From positions 310,200-374,199 of the forward strand of contig JAUJNT010000002.1 in assembly GCA_030448005.1 (NCBI GenBank): a stretch of 64,000 nucleotides of DNA. Direction: 5' to 3'. This DNA comes from Thermoleophilaceae bacterium (lineage in GTDB: Bacteria > Actinomycetota > Thermoleophilia > Solirubrobacterales > Thermoleophilaceae). The notes under the pieces were generated by a model that worked only from the letters and a program-made list of their open reading frames with translations, was not told the origin of the DNA and searched no databases. This document shows positions 35,037 through 45,320 of this stretch, one piece after another; within the stretch, counting starts at the first letter, position 1; every line of letters begins with the position of its first letter. The translations under genes and the position numbers were made by a program.

Positions 35037-35651
35037 CTATCGGCGACCGATCGGCGCTGGGCAGTCGGCGGCTTGCGCTCGTGTCGCTTCGCGCTGGATG
35101 GCCCGGTAGACGGTGAGCGTGCGACGCCGAACAGGTCGCCGAGCTCGGCGGTGCTGTGCTCTCCCGCGTGATGCAGGGCGACGAGATGCGCTTCCTGGCG
35201 TGGGTTGAGCTTGGGCTGCTTGCCGCGCAGCCGTCCCTTGGCCTTGGCGACCTTCATGCCCTCGCGGGTGCGCAGGCGGATCAGGTCGGCTTCGAACTCC
35301 GCGACCATGGCCAGCACGTTGAAGAGCAACCGGCCGACCGGGTCGGTCGGGTCGTGCACCGACCCGCCGAGGCTGAGCTTGACCTCTCGACGGGTGAGGT
35401 CTTCAAGGATCTGGCGGGCGTCTGGCAGCGAGCGCGCCAGCCGGTCGAGCTTGTGACGACCAGCGTGTCGCCGCGGCGGCAGGCGGCGAGCGCCTCGCGT
35501 AGTCCCGGACCTCGCGGTTGGTGCCGGTGAGACCGTGATCGACGTAGATTCGCTCGGCCGTCACCCCAAGCGCCGCCAGCGCATCCCGCTGGGCGGTCAG
35601 GTCCTGTTCGTCGGTAGAGACGCGGGCGTAGCCGATGAGTAGAGCGGCCAT
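35037..35651 (-). pseudogene. serine recombinase (resolvase), several frameshifts
   Basis: The N-terminal part from ATG 35651 has the catalytic Ser motif YARVSTDEQ and DHGLTGTNRE. After a shift near 35505 the frame is unclear until HDPTDPVGRLLFNVLAMVAEFEADLIRLRTREGM from about 35359, followed by the C-terminal HTH region (LGDLFGVA). A third shift near 35128 precedes the expected TVYRAIQRE-type end. Remnant of a Tn3-type or IS607-type resolvase. Confidence 0.75.
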
Positions 35652-35777
35652 GATGACCTCCTGAGCTGTCGGGCCGGCAGCTTCCGACTACCGGGTCAAG
35701 CCACTCACTGCGGCAGTCGCTGCCGGCGGATGTGTGCGAAACCCTCTCCCGTCGGGCACGCGCCGTCCAATCCGGAC

Positions 35778-36161
35778 ATGCCGCTACGCGGCGGCAATCT
35801 GGTGCGAGTGACCGCGGAGGAGCAGCTCCGCGACCGGATTGAGCGCCTGTCGGAAGACGAGGCGCGCCAGGCTTTGCGGGCGCTCGAGGTCAGCTTGCGA
35901 GGCGACCCCGTACGAGCGTTCTTCGACGCCGCGCCGCTCGACGATGAGCCGGTGAGCGCTGAGGAGGACGCCGCTGTCGCCGAAGCCCGCTCAGAGGCCG
36001 AGTGCGGCGCGATCGTCTCGCTCGAGCAGGCTCGCCGACAGCTGACGATTGACCGGCGGCTGGTCGGTCGAGCTGACCGCGCGAGCCCCTCGAGACCTCC
36101 GCCGTCTGGATCGGCCGATCCGCGACCGAGTGCTCGACGCGGTCGACCGGGTAACTGGTGA
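35778..36161 (+). CDS. antitoxin-like protein of a RelBE/ParDE-type pair
   Basis: ATG 35778 or GTG 35808. Acidic helical protein: EEQLRDRIERLSEDEARQALRALEVSLRGDP, then an acidic linker and VSLEQARRQL near residue 100. It precedes and overlaps a RelE/ParE-like toxin frame starting at about 36049; a normal antitoxin would stop near there, so the frame past about 36063 is probably an extension caused by an indel. Function by context. Confidence 0.45.
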   Translation: MPLRGGNLVRVTAEEQLRDRIERLSEDEARQALRALEVSLRGDPVRAFFDAAPLDDEPVSAEEDAAVAEARSEAECGAIVSLEQARRQLTIDRRLVGRADRASPSRPPPSGSADPRPSARRGRPGNW

Positions 36162-36385
36162 CCCTCCCCAGGGCGATCTAGTCCGCCTGTCGGCCGCGAC
36201 GAGCGGCCTCTGCGCGTGGAGACTGGCGCGTGCGCTGTGAGCTAGATGACGTGCGTCAGGTCGTCCTCGTCTTGCGAGTCCTACCCCGCGGCCGCGCGTA
36301 CCGCGCTGAATCAAGTCGCCGCAGGCCGATGAGTCACTGCGCGCGACACGGTCTGAAGGACGGAACTACGAGGAGGTGGCCATGA
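36049..36385 (+). pseudogene. RelE/ParE-type toxin, frameshifted
   Basis: TTG 36049 opens WSVELTARAPRDLRRLDRPIRDRVLDAVDRVTGDP, the ParE/RelE N-terminus. Near 36190 the frame shifts (GRDERPLRVETG) and again near 36225 (VRCELDDVRQVVLVLRVLPRGRAYR), where the conserved Arg-rich C-terminal strand appears. As sequenced it cannot make the full toxin. Paired with the preceding antitoxin-like ORF. Confidence 0.55.
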
Positions 36386-36923
36386 GCAAGCTGCTGTATT
36401 CGGCCACCATGTCGCTTGACGGCTTCATCGCCGGCGTCGGTGGCGATATGTCCTGCTTGAGCAATCACCTCGTGACCTCGAGCCCCGAGATCGATGAGCT
36501 GATGGACGGCATCGGCGCTCTGCTCGTCGGGAAGCGGACCTTCACCGGCGATGACCCGAACCGAGGCACCGAGCAAGAAGGCGCCTTCGGCGGCCAGTGG
36601 CACGGTCCGTCGATCGTGCTGACGCACGAGCAGCCGCCGGTCGCCGCGGATCCGGACGTGACGTTCGTCGCTGACCTCGAGACCGCCGTCCACGCGGCGA
36701 AGCGCGCCGCAGGCGGCAAGTACGTCAACGTCCTCGGCGCCAACGTCGCCAAGCAATGCCTTAAGCCGGGATGCTCGATGAGGTCATGGTGCTCATCGCC
36801 CCGGTCCTCCTCGGGGATGGAACCCGGCTCTTCGACCACCCCGGCGGAACCAACGTCCGGCTCGAGCCGATCGACCCAAAGCGAGTCGGACCTACGAGTC
36901 TGTGTTTTCGCGTAGCTGGCTGA
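36382..36923 (+). pseudogene. dihydrofolate reductase/RibD C-terminal-domain protein, one frameshift
   Basis: ATG 36382 has AGGAGG 5 bases upstream. YSATMSLDGFIAG and LLVGKRTF show the RibD_C/DHFR-like fold. Near 36764 one base is missing, and the continuing frame reads AGMLDEVMVLIAPVLLGDGTRLF, exactly the family's C-terminal block, ending at 36923. Without the shift it would be a normal 180-aa reductase. Confidence 0.75.
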
Positions 36924-36989
36924 ACGACGCCGTGTCCCACAAGCCCATTCGGGTCGCGAGACGGGCCCAGAGCCTCAACGGCGAGCGTC

Positions 36990-37592
36990 CTACGCCGATC
37001 GAGCGTAGTCGGCCGGCAGAGTGATGCCGGCGAGGATCCATCGCAGCCCGTGATCGAAGTGGGCGGCGTGGTCTCGGCTAGTCGGTGGGGATGACTCACC
37101 GCTCGCGAGTGGCGCCCGGGTGGCAAAGGCGGCAGAGCCGATCGTGTAGACGATGAGGACGTGAAGGGCCTCCTGTGCGCGCGACCCGGTCACACCGGCG
37201 CGCTCCAGAAGCGCGAGCATGACGTCTCCGAGGTGCTGGGCGTGGGGACCGCGGGCCCCCTGGCGGGCGAGGTAGGCCGGAATGAGGTCGGCGTGGGCGA
37301 GCAGAACCTTGTACGTCGAGGTCATGAGGGCGTGCACGCCGGCAATCGGGTCGCCTACGTCCAGGGCGGGGGCGTCCACTTCGGCGAGAACCTCGTCGAG
37401 GAGGTCGTCGACCAGGGCGGTCTTGCTCTCCACGTGGCTGTAGAGGGCGTTCGGGCTCACGCCGATGCGTTCGGCCAGCGCCCGCATGGTGAGGCCGTCC
37501 ATCCCATGTTCGACCAGCAGCTCGCGTGCGACGGCGAGCACGCGGTCGCGCGTGAGGCCGGCGCGCTGTCCCGGGTTACGAAATGCAGGCAC
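36990..37592 (-). CDS. TetR-family transcriptional regulator
   Basis: 200 aa from GTG 37592; the frame stays open to 37679 but that part covers the operator region. HTH: TRDRVLAVARELLVEHG, LTMRALAERIGVSPNALYSHVESK. The C-terminal domain resembles TetR_C of tetracycline-type repressors. Divergent from a dienelactone-hydrolase-like gene with paired CTGTAC repeats between them. Confidence 0.88.
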   Translation of the reverse strand: MPAFRNPGQRAGLTRDRVLAVARELLVEHGMDGLTMRALAERIGVSPNALYSHVESKTALVDDLLDEVLAEVDAPALDVGDPIAGVHALMTSTYKVLLAHADLIPAYLARQGARGPHAQHLGDVMLALLERAGVTGSRAQEALHVLIVYTIGSAAFATRAPLASGESSPPTSRDHAAHFDHGLRWILAGITLPADYARSA

Positions 37593-37600
37593 CGGCCGAA

Positions 37601-37634
37601 CTGTACAGCGTTCAGCTAAGCTGTACGGCGTACA
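37601..37634. promoter_or_regulatory. TetR operator repeats
   Basis: CTGTAC(A/G)GCGT occurs at 37601 and 37621, exactly 20 bp apart. The second copy forms the palindrome TGTAC-GGC-GTACA (37622-37634). They sit between the divergent tetR gene and the hydrolase gene at 37656. Confidence 0.7.
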
Positions 37635-37655
37635 ACACGACGAAGGAGCCACCGC

Positions 37656-38249
37656 ATGACGTACGTCGCCCTGTTCCACTCCATCCTCGGACTACGTCCC
37701 GGCATCGAAGAGGCCGCCGAGCGTCTGAGGGCAGTCGGCCATGAGGTGCTGGTGGTCGACCAGTACGACGGCCGGGTGTTCGACGACTACGACGAGGCCG
37801 ACGCGTTCGCCCAGTCGATCGGCTACCCCGAGCTCATGCGCCGGGCTGCGGCGGCCGTCGAGGCGCTGCCGGACCGGTTCGTCGCCGCAGGCTTCTCCAA
37901 CGGCGGCGGCATGGCCGAATATGTGGCCACTCAGCGGCGAGTCGCCGGAGTGCTGATGCTATCCGGTGCGCTGCCGCTCGAGATGCTCGGCGCCCGCGCG
38001 TGGCCGTCGGGAGTCCCCGCGCAGATCCACTACACGCAAGCCGACCCGTTCCGCCAGCAGGAGTGGGTCGACGCGGTAGTGACGTCGGTTCGCGACGCCG
38101 GCGCGCCGCTCGAGGTCTTCGACTACCCGGGCGACGGTCACCTGTTCACCGACGCGTCCCTGCTGGCCGAGCACCAGCCCGACGACGCGGAGCTGCTGTG
38201 GGAGCGCGTGCTCGCCTTCGCGCCGCTCGCGCGGGGGGCGACGTCGTGA
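37656..38249 (+). CDS. dienelactone hydrolase-family protein
   Basis: 197 aa, ATG 37656. Alpha/beta hydrolase with nucleophile elbow GFSNGGG, a later Asp in the TQADPF segment and His in YPGDGHLF. The GSH/GCS-type Cys of true dienelactone hydrolases is a Ser here. Probably hydrolyses an ester or lactone and is derepressed by a small-molecule ligand of the divergent TetR. The stop overlaps the next start (GTGA). Confidence 0.85.
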   Translation: MTYVALFHSILGLRPGIEEAAERLRAVGHEVLVVDQYDGRVFDDYDEADAFAQSIGYPELMRRAAAAVEALPDRFVAAGFSNGGGMAEYVATQRRVAGVLMLSGALPLEMLGARAWPSGVPAQIHYTQADPFRQQEWVDAVVTSVRDAGAPLEVFDYPGDGHLFTDASLLAEHQPDDAELLWERVLAFAPLARGATS

Positions 38250-39081
38250 GTGTCGCGCGGCTGCATCACGTCGTCGAGGGCTCCGGCCCCCGCTGCTGCT
38301 ACTGCACGGCTTTCCGCAGACCCACATCTGCTGGGACGCCGTGGCCGAGCGACTGCGCGACGACTTCACCGTGGTCCGTCCCGACCTGCCTGGTTACGGC
38401 GACAGCGCCACCGTCCCGAGGCATGACTCCAGCAAGCGCGCGATGGCGGGGGAAGTGCTGATGCTCATGCGTCAGCTCGGCTTCGAGCGCTTCGCCGTGG
38501 CGGGCCACGACCGCGGTGGGCTGGTCGGCCAGCGCCTGGCCCTCGAGCACCCGGAAGTCGTCACCCACCTGGCCATCCTCGACATCGTGCCGGTGCTCGA
38601 CATGTGGGAGTCCGTCGGCGCTGACATGGCCCTGGGCGCTTACCACCTGTTCTTCCTCGCCCAGTCGCCCGACCTGCCCGAAACGCTGCTCGCTGGCGCA
38701 TCGCAGTCCTTCATCGACTCCTTCCTAGACGGCTGGTGCGCGGTTTACGGCGCGATTCCCGACACGGCGCGTGCTTCCTACCACCGCGCCTTCGCCCGCC
38801 CGGAGGGCATCCGCGGGGTATGCGAGGACTACCGCGCTGGTGCCACAGTCGACCTCGAGCACGACCGTGCCGACCGCGCCGCCGGTGGCCGCATCATCGC
38901 ACCGCTCATCGTTCTGTGGCAGGAGCCCGGCGGCAACCGGGCACCGTTTGATCCGCTCGCGATCTGGCGGCAATGGGCCGACGACGTCACGGGTCAAGGC
39001 CTCGATGCCGGACACTTCCTTCCTGAAGAGCGTCCCGATGACGGCGCCACGGCGCTGCGCGAGCTGGTCGCCGGTGGGTGA
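38246..39081 (+). pseudogene. haloacetate dehalogenase-like alpha/beta hydrolase, one frameshift
   Basis: GTG 38246 overlaps the previous stop. The N-terminus (VARLHHVVEGSGP) is in one frame; at the C-run near 38289-38294 one base is missing and the rest continues as LLLLHGFPQTHICWDAVAERL, the full hydrolase. The nucleophile is Asp in GHDRGG, and DYRAGATVDLEHD is typical of fluoroacetate/haloacetate dehalogenases. The large second frame opens at 38341. Co-transcribed with the DLH-type gene. Confidence 0.78.
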
Positions 39082-39144
39082 GCAACACCGCAGCTCCCGC
39101 GCGCGGGCGGTCGTCCCACTGGGCGATCGGCTTACGGGGAGCGC

Positions 39145-39420
39145 CTACTCGCTGGCGTCGTAGTCCACATCGGCGACCGGTGCGCCCGAGAGCTCACGCT
39201 CCAACGCCTCTCGATAGGCGAGGCATCCGCGAAGGAACTTCGGCCAGGGCGGTACAGCTACGTCGGGACGGGTCCGTTCGGGGAGCAGGTCCCAGAGCTG
39301 CGGATGGTGCCAGCACAGGTCGTGGCCCGAGCTATCTCGATGCGCTCGAACGCCAGCGCGCAGTCGCTTCGCTTCAGCAATTAGCGCATCCCGGCTCATG
39401 TTCTCGAGATCCTCGTCCAT
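39145..39420 (-). CDS. hypothetical protein with a conserved WHHP-type core
   Basis: 91 aa from ATG 39420, with GGAG 6 bases upstream (ATG 39426 is in frame). Helical N-terminus, then SSGHDLCWHHPQLWDLLPE. Small proteins with this Cys/His/Trp motif occur scattered in actinobacteria; I know no function. Convergent with the hydrolase gene. Confidence 0.6.
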   Translation of the reverse strand: MDEDLENMSRDALIAEAKRLRAGVRAHRDSSGHDLCWHHPQLWDLLPERTRPDVAVPPWPKFLRGCLAYREALERELSGAPVADVDYDASE

Positions 39421-39694
39421 CGACATCTCCTTCCGCGCACTCGCTGGGACCAGCGTCAGCGACGGTACAGCGTCCGGGCATGAGTTCTACCCCTCGGCCA
39501 CGTCTGACCGCGAAAGCTTCGTGACCGCGCCAGCACTACCGCCGACGCCATCGCCAACTGTCAAGCCGATTGGCACCCGCAATCCGTCCTGGTGCGTGAT
39601 CCCCTTGCGGCATGGGCGACGCGAGGCGCTCAGCGTACGGCTTTGCGGCACGGCTGCTGGGCGAAGGCGCGGAGCCCTGCGGCACAATGGAGCG

Positions 39695-40396
39695 GTGCGT
39701 GATGCGTTGAGAGTCGCGGCAGTGCAGCCGGCGTGCATCGTTCGCGATGTGGTCCGCAATGCTCGGTCGCACGCCGCCGCCATCCGTTCCGCCGAGGCGA
39801 GGCTGGTCGTCTTCCCGGAGCTGTCGCTGACCGGCTACGAGCTCGCCGCCGCCGCCGTGTCGCTCGAAGACGCTGCGCTGAGTCCAATCGTCGAGGCGTG
39901 CGCGGAGGCCGGGTCTGTGGCGCTCGTCGGTGCCCCCGTCGAAGAGGGCGACGACGCCTTCATCGCGATGCTCAGAGTCGATGCGGCTGGAGTGCGGGTA
40001 GCCTACCGCAAGTGCTGGCTTGGAGGCGTCGAGTCGGATCGCTTCCGGTGCGGTGACGGACCGAGGGTTATGGACGTCGATGGGTGGCGTCTCGGGCTCG
40101 GGATCTGCAAGGACACCGGCGCCGCTCAGCACGTCGCGGGCACGGCGGCGCTCGGCGTCGACGCCTACGTCGCCAGCCTGGTGCATCGACCCGAGGAGTT
40201 GCCCGAGCAGGAGGCCCGAGCAGTGGTGATCGCTCGGACCTGCAGGGCATTTGTCGTGTTCGCCAGCTTCGCCGGCTCGACCGGCGACGAGTTCACCGAG
40301 ACGGCCGGGTCATCGGCCATCTGGTCGGCTGAGGGGATCGCCATCGCCCGGACCGGGCCGGAGGTGGGCGGACTCGCCCGTGCGACCCTCTCCTGA
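39695..40396 (+). CDS. nitrilase/carbon-nitrogen hydrolase-family protein
   Basis: 233 aa from GTG 39695. The Glu-Lys-Cys triad is visible: Glu in FPELSLTGYE, Lys in AYRKCWLG and Cys in GLGICKDTGAA. Hydrolyses an amide or nitrile C-N bond. The Cys motif lacks the usual acidic residue just after Cys-x. Length fits the family. Intact. Confidence 0.85.
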   Translation: MRDALRVAAVQPACIVRDVVRNARSHAAAIRSAEARLVVFPELSLTGYELAAAAVSLEDAALSPIVEACAEAGSVALVGAPVEEGDDAFIAMLRVDAAGVRVAYRKCWLGGVESDRFRCGDGPRVMDVDGWRLGLGICKDTGAAQHVAGTAALGVDAYVASLVHRPEELPEQEARAVVIARTCRAFVVFASFAGSTGDEFTETAGSSAIWSAEGIAIARTGPEVGGLARATLS

Positions 40397-40717
40397 TTCA
40401 CGGACGCGCTGCCGCTTCCGCCGCCGGCCGCCAGCGCTGCTGGCCCTCGACGTCTGCTCCTCCCGCAGCCGTCCGTCTACATACCCGCCCGTTATCAAGC
40501 ACTCCTCGCGCAGGCCTGCGATCCGCGACCGTCCGGGGCTCATCGCGGCTTTGCGCCCGCCCTCCGCACCCTGTGGCGGTTGGTCGGGTGCTGTAGCCGG
40601 GCAGCAAGATGCGCCGAGCGGTCAGATGCTGAGCGTCGGGCGTAAACAGGACACGGGTGGCTCTCGGCGGGTTTAGGTACTCCAACGCTTGCCCCTTCCG
40701 TCGCCGCACCGGCTCCC
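40397..40717. other. intergenic, no supported gene
   Basis: 320 bp between convergent genes. No hairpin, RNA gene or coding sequence stands out. Confidence 0.35.
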
Positions 40718-41236
40718 TCAACCCAGCACTCGGCGATAGCGGGTATAGGTGGGAAACTCCATGATCGGCGTGAACCCGAGGCGCGTGAGGACGGCCGAGC
40801 TCCGTTGGTTGCCATGGGTGACGCCGGCTAGCACTTCGAGGGCCTGGAGCTCGCTTCGGGCGTACGCCAAGAGCGCAGCGATCGCTGCGGTCATGTACCC
40901 GTGTCCGCTTGCATGCTCGGACAACCAGAAGCCGAGCCCCCAGGTCGGCGGATCGCCATAGATCAGCGTCACATGACCGACCAGACCGTCGTCCTTCCAG
41001 ATCCCGCACCGGACGCTCCCTTTTCCGCTCGCAGCGAACTGGCTCTCGATCTCATTCTTGGTGGCGGCCACCAGCTCCGCGTAGTCGCCGTGCCGGGTTA
41101 GGTGGTCGCGGTTGGTCTGCACCAGCTCGTAGTAGGGCGCAGCATCGGCGGCGGTGTGCTCGCGGACCAAGAGGCCAGCGACCACAGTTTGGATCTCGAG
41201 TATGGGCTGCGGGACCACGCTGCTCAGTGATTCCAC
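40718..41236 (-). CDS. RimJ/RimL-type GNAT acetyltransferase
   Basis: 172 aa, ATG 41236. Pattern of the ribosomal-protein N-acetyltransferase group: LLVREHTAADAAPYYELV, then GLGFWLSEHASGHGYMTAAIAALL (CoA loop) and HGNQRSSAVLTRLGFT. May acetylate a protein N-terminus or a small molecule. Its 5' end overlaps the downstream end of the next minus-strand gene by 13 bases. Confidence 0.88.
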   Translation of the reverse strand: MESLSSVVPQPILEIQTVVAGLLVREHTAADAAPYYELVQTNRDHLTRHGDYAELVAATKNEIESQFAASGKGSVRCGIWKDDGLVGHVTLIYGDPPTWGLGFWLSEHASGHGYMTAAIAALLAYARSELQALEVLAGVTHGNQRSSAVLTRLGFTPIMEFPTYTRYRRVLG

Positions 41237-41494
41237 CAGTCAGCGCTCGCCATCGGGCAGCGGCGGAGCGCGGCGGCCTTCTCGAGGTAGTCGGCGACGA
41301 GCGCGTCGAGCTCGGCGAGCGACTCGAGCTGGCGCTCGACGAGATGGACGCGCCCCTCCTCGCCGGCGGGGACGTCGCTGAGGGCGACGACGCCCTTGAC
41401 GCGCTGTGCGACGAGCTGGCGGGTGCCCTCGTCGCAGTCGTAGCGGCCGCGGACGTTCGGCTCGCCGGTGATCTGCTTCTGGGCGGTGGTGCAT
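41224..41494 (-). CDS. small hypothetical protein (possible frameshift at codon 2)
   Basis: The sensible frame reads TTAQKQITGEPNVRGRYDCDEG, then VAQRVKGVVAL and a helical C-terminus with DWW near the end, stopping at 41224. An AAGGAGG lies 6 bases before ATG 41494, but that ATG is out of frame by one base (ATG-C-ACC-ACC-GCC), so an extra base after the start is likely. About 89 aa; no known family. Confidence 0.5.
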
Positions 41495-41726
41495 CGGGGC
41501 CTCCTTCGGTCGCTGGACGCTTGCCGAGGAGGCACTGACGGCCGCTAAAGGCCAGGGGCGGAACCCGAGCCGCAGGCGAGGGCACGGCAGGGAGGCTCGC
41601 CCCGGCAGGGGCCGGCGCAGCCGGCGCGCAGCGCGAGCCTTGCAGCCCCTGGCCGCGGCCGTAGCCTGCCGAGGGCAAGTGGCCGGCGACCGTTGGGGCC
41701 CACCAGGCCCACACCGGAGTTGACGG

Positions 41727-42019
41727 CTAGCTGACGGAGAGGCCCTGTGGCTGTTCGCTGTGGCGTCCCGGCGAGGGGGCGGCTGGGATGTCGAGTCGGC
41801 GCAGGAACAGCCAGCGCGGCGGGGATCGCGGAGGAAGACCATCTCGGCGCTGGCGCCGGCGGTGGTGCGGGTGTCGACCATCGCGACGCGCCCGTAGAGC
41901 CTTGTGCGGTCGATCAGCAGGCGCCCGCGGGCCCGGGCGCGCGTGCGGTAGAAGCGCTCGCACGGCATGCGCATGGTCGACTCGACCCGCCGCCGGGTCT
42001 CCGGCGCGAGCAGCTTCAT
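41727..42019 (-). pseudogene. small hypothetical protein, one frameshift
   Basis: ATG 42019 opens KLLAPETRRRVESTMRMPCERF and MVDTRTTAGASAEMVFLRDPR. Near 41820 the frame shifts and continues WLFLRRLDIPAAPSPGRHSEQ to a stop at 41727. Basic, no recognised domain. Confidence 0.4.
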
Positions 42020-42469
42020 CCAGAGCAGCCGCGCCTCACGGCGATCGACGGCACGCCCGAAGCGGCGCGCGGCGCCTTGACGCGCTGCGTCTCGCGCTCG
42101 ACCGAGCGCGTCGCTTGGGCGGGTCGCTCGCTGCGCTCTGTGCTGTCGTCCGAGAGCGCCTCAAGAAGCGCGAAGCCGATGAACGCGCAGACGGCGCCGA
42201 CGACGATGGCGGTCGGTGTGTTCAGTCGCTCTCCTCTATCCGGGGCCCGTGCTGCCTATCTAAGCGCGAGCGGTCGACGCGAAGTCTCAGACTCGCCGCG
42301 GCCGGCCCAGCGTGCTGAAGCTGGCGACATGCGGATATGTGCGGCGGCGGAATAGCCCGCTGGGTCTCTGCCCCGGGCTACGGTGGAAGCGGCGCCCGAA
42401 GGGCGGTGCGAAGCACCGTAGCGACGGGCACCCAGCGGCCAGCCACATGTGCCGGTTGAAGAACCGGGC
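42020..42469. other. intergenic region left of the nested IS
   Basis: 450 bp. No supported coding sequence. It ends at the left terminal repeat of IS1182 copy C. Confidence 0.4.
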
Positions 42470-42718
42470 TGATCGCTTCGCGCGGTGGCTGTTGCATAAA
42501 CAGTGATGATGAGCTCAGGCGGTCTGGCCCGGGTCTGACCTGCGCATAAACTGACCCAGTCGGTGTCGTTCGCGGGGACTTGTCGGCTTGGGCTCGGCCG
42601 CCGTTGATCGCCCATTTGGGCGGTCGGGTCGGGCGGCGCGTGACTTGATAGGAACCTGCTCGCGACAAGTGCCTCGTCACTGTTCTGTCCGCCCTTCCCG
42701 ACCGGACCGCCCTCGGTT

Positions 42719-43866
42719 GTGAAAGGACGCAGGTACAGAATGAAGCACCACGAGACGCTCGTCATCGGCGGGGTCGACGCACACGCCGAGAGCCACCAGG
42801 TCGCCGCTTTGGACGAGCGCGGCGCGCTGCTCGGCTCTGAGAGCTTCCCGACGACCGCGCACGGCTACCGGGAGCTCCTTCAGTGGCTCTCGAGCTTCGG
42901 CAAGCTTGATCTGGTCGCAGTCGAGTCGACCGGCTCCTACGCCGCCGGGCTGACGCGCTACCTGCGCTCTCAGGCGGTGCGGGTGCTCGAGGTCAACCAG
43001 CCGCATGCGCACACGCGGCGGCGGCTCGGCAAGAGCGACCCGATCGATGCCGAGCTGGCCGCGCGAGCTGCGCTTGCCGGCAAGGCGAGCGCGACCCCGA
43101 AGCAGACCGACGGGATAGTCGAGTCGATCCGCCAGTTACGGGTGGCGCGCCAGGGCGCTATCAAGGCCCGCACCGCGGCCATGGCGCAGCTCAGGGACCT
43201 GATCATCACTGCTCCAGAGCCGCTGCGCGAAGGGCTCTGCGAGCCACGGACGATCCGCGCCAAGGCGAGCCGCTGCCGGCGACTGCGGCCCGCTGCGGGC
43301 GAGCTCGAGCATCCGGCTCAGGCGGCGCGCTTGCGCTGCGCTCGCTCGCACGGCGCATCGAGTCGCTCGACGAGGAGGTCACCGCACTCGACCGCGAGCT
43401 CGAGCGGCTCGTGCGCTCAGCCGCGCCGCGCACGACGGCGCTGCTTGGCATCTCGACCGGCCACGCAGGCCAGCTGCTGGTAACCGCCGGGCAGAACATC
43501 GAGCGCCTGCGCGGCGAGGCCTCGTTCGCCGCGCTCTGCGGCGCGAGCCCGATCCCAGCCTCATCCGGCAAGACGACCCGACACCGTCTCAACTACGGCG
43601 GTGATCGCGACGCCAACCGCGCGCTTCACCTGATCGCCGTCTGCCGCCTGCGCTACTGCCCCCGCACACGTGCCTACGCGAGGCGCCGGAGCGCCGAAGG
43701 CAAGACGAAGCCCGAGATCCTCCGCTGCATCAAGCGCTACATCGCGCGCGAGACCTACAACGCGCTGGCTGCAGATCTCGCGGATTTCCGTCGCCAGCAG
43801 CGTACTCAAGGCACGACCATCTATTGCGGCGCCGGTCCGATCGGAATCACCCGCCACCGCGCTTGA
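42719..43866 (+). pseudogene. IS110-family transposase, one frameshift
   Basis: DEDD-type transposase. The first frame (to about 43320) has VIGGVDAHAESHQ, AVESTGSYA and GKSDPIDAELAARAAL, giving the Asp-Glu-Asp residues. After a one-base shift near 43320-43330 the frame reads RRIESLDEEVTALDRELERLVRS and from 43411 the transposase_20 domain (IERLRGEASFAALCGASPIPASSGKT with the conserved Ser, RLNYGGDRDANRALH). About 382 residues in total, full length for the family. It sits inside the leader of IS1182 copy C. Confidence 0.85.
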
Positions 43867-43918
43867 CATCTATAGGAACGTCCCGCGTAGCGTCCGGGCG
43901 GATCTGGACCATCCCTGC

Positions 43919-45320
43919 ATGGCCCAGAACTTCATCGCGTGTGATCGCGATCAGGAGCTGCTGTTGCCCCCGAGCCTGCGGGAGTGGCTGCCGGAGGGGC
44001 ATCTCGCGTGGTTTGTCTTGGCCGCGGTCGAGGCGATGGACTTGTCCCTCTTCTATGGTGTCTACCGCCTCGATGGCCATGGCCGTCCGGCGCACGAGCC
44101 GGCGATGATGGTCGCGCTGCTTCTCTACGCCTACGCGGGGGCAGCGTTCCTCGCGGAGGATCGAGCGCGCGTGCGTGGAGGACATTGCCTACCGCGTGAT
44201 CGCGGCGAACGAGGTGCCCGATCATACGACGATCGCGCGCTTTCGCCAGCGCCACGAGGGCGCCCTCGCTGGGCTCTTCTCAGCCGTGCTCGGGCTCTGT
44301 GCCGAGGCCGGACTGGCGCAGGTGGGGCTGATCGCGATCGACGGCACGAAGGTGCAGGCGAATGCCTCGCGCCACTCCAACCGCGACTACGAGCAGATCG
44401 CGCGCGAGATCCTCGCCGAGGCGGACGCGGTCGATCGCGAGGAGGACGAGCGCTACGGCGAGGCTCGCGGCGATGAGCTGCCGCCGCATCTGTCGACCGA
44501 GCAGGGCCGGCGCGGCTGGCTTCGCGACGCAAAGCGCCGACTTGAGGAAAAGCGCGCCGAGGAGGCAGCTCCGATCCCGCGCTCGCGCCCTGAGCGGCTG
44601 CGGGAAGCGAAGCGTCGAATGGAGGAGGAGCTCGAGGTCGAGTGCCGCGCGAACGCCGCCTACGAGGCCTACCGCGCGCGTGGGGTGCGCAGCGACGGGC
44701 GCCGCTTCGGTCGCCCGCCAAAGCCCTACCAGCCGCCGGAAACTCCGGCCGGCAAGATCAACGTGACCGACCCCGACTCGCGCAACGTCAAGACCCCGCG
44801 CGGCTACGTGCAGGGCTACAACGCGCAGGCCGTCACGAACGAGCAGCAGATCGTGATCGCCGCCGAGCTGAGCGCCGACTCACCCGACTTCGGACACCTC
44901 GAGCCGATGGTCAGCGCCGCCCAATCAGAGCTCGAGCGCGTCGGCGTCACCGACACGCCCGGGGTGCTCGTCGCAGATGCCGGCTACTGGCACCAGGCAC
45001 AGATGGAGACCCTCGTCGGGCGCGGGACCCAGGTGCTGATCCCGCCCGACGCGATCAAACGCAAGGGCGCCCGCCCCGGCTGGGAGGGCGGGCTCTACGC
45101 GTGCATGCGCCGCGTGCTCGAGACCGACCACGGCGGCGGGCTCTACCGAAAACGCCAGGCGATGATCGAGCCCGTCTTTGCAGATACGAAGTTCAACCGC
45201 CGGATCGACCGCTTCCAACGCCGGGGAAGATCGGCGTGTCGCTCCGAGTGGCGGCTGATCACCGCGACCCACAACCTGCTCAAGCTCTTCCGGCATCAAA
45301 TGGCGCCCACGGCGGCCTGA
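43919..45320 (+). pseudogene. IS1182-family transposase of copy C, one frameshift
   Basis: ATG 43919 starts AQNFIACDRDQELLLPPSLREWLPEG. At the G-run near 44138-44143 one base is missing; the remaining 381 residues continue from 44175 (EDIAYRVIAANEVPDHTTIARFRQRH) with GLIAIDGTK, VLVADAGYWHQAQM and MIEPVFADTKFNRRIDRF. Closely related to copy A and remnant B, so they form one family in this genome. Confidence 0.88.
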
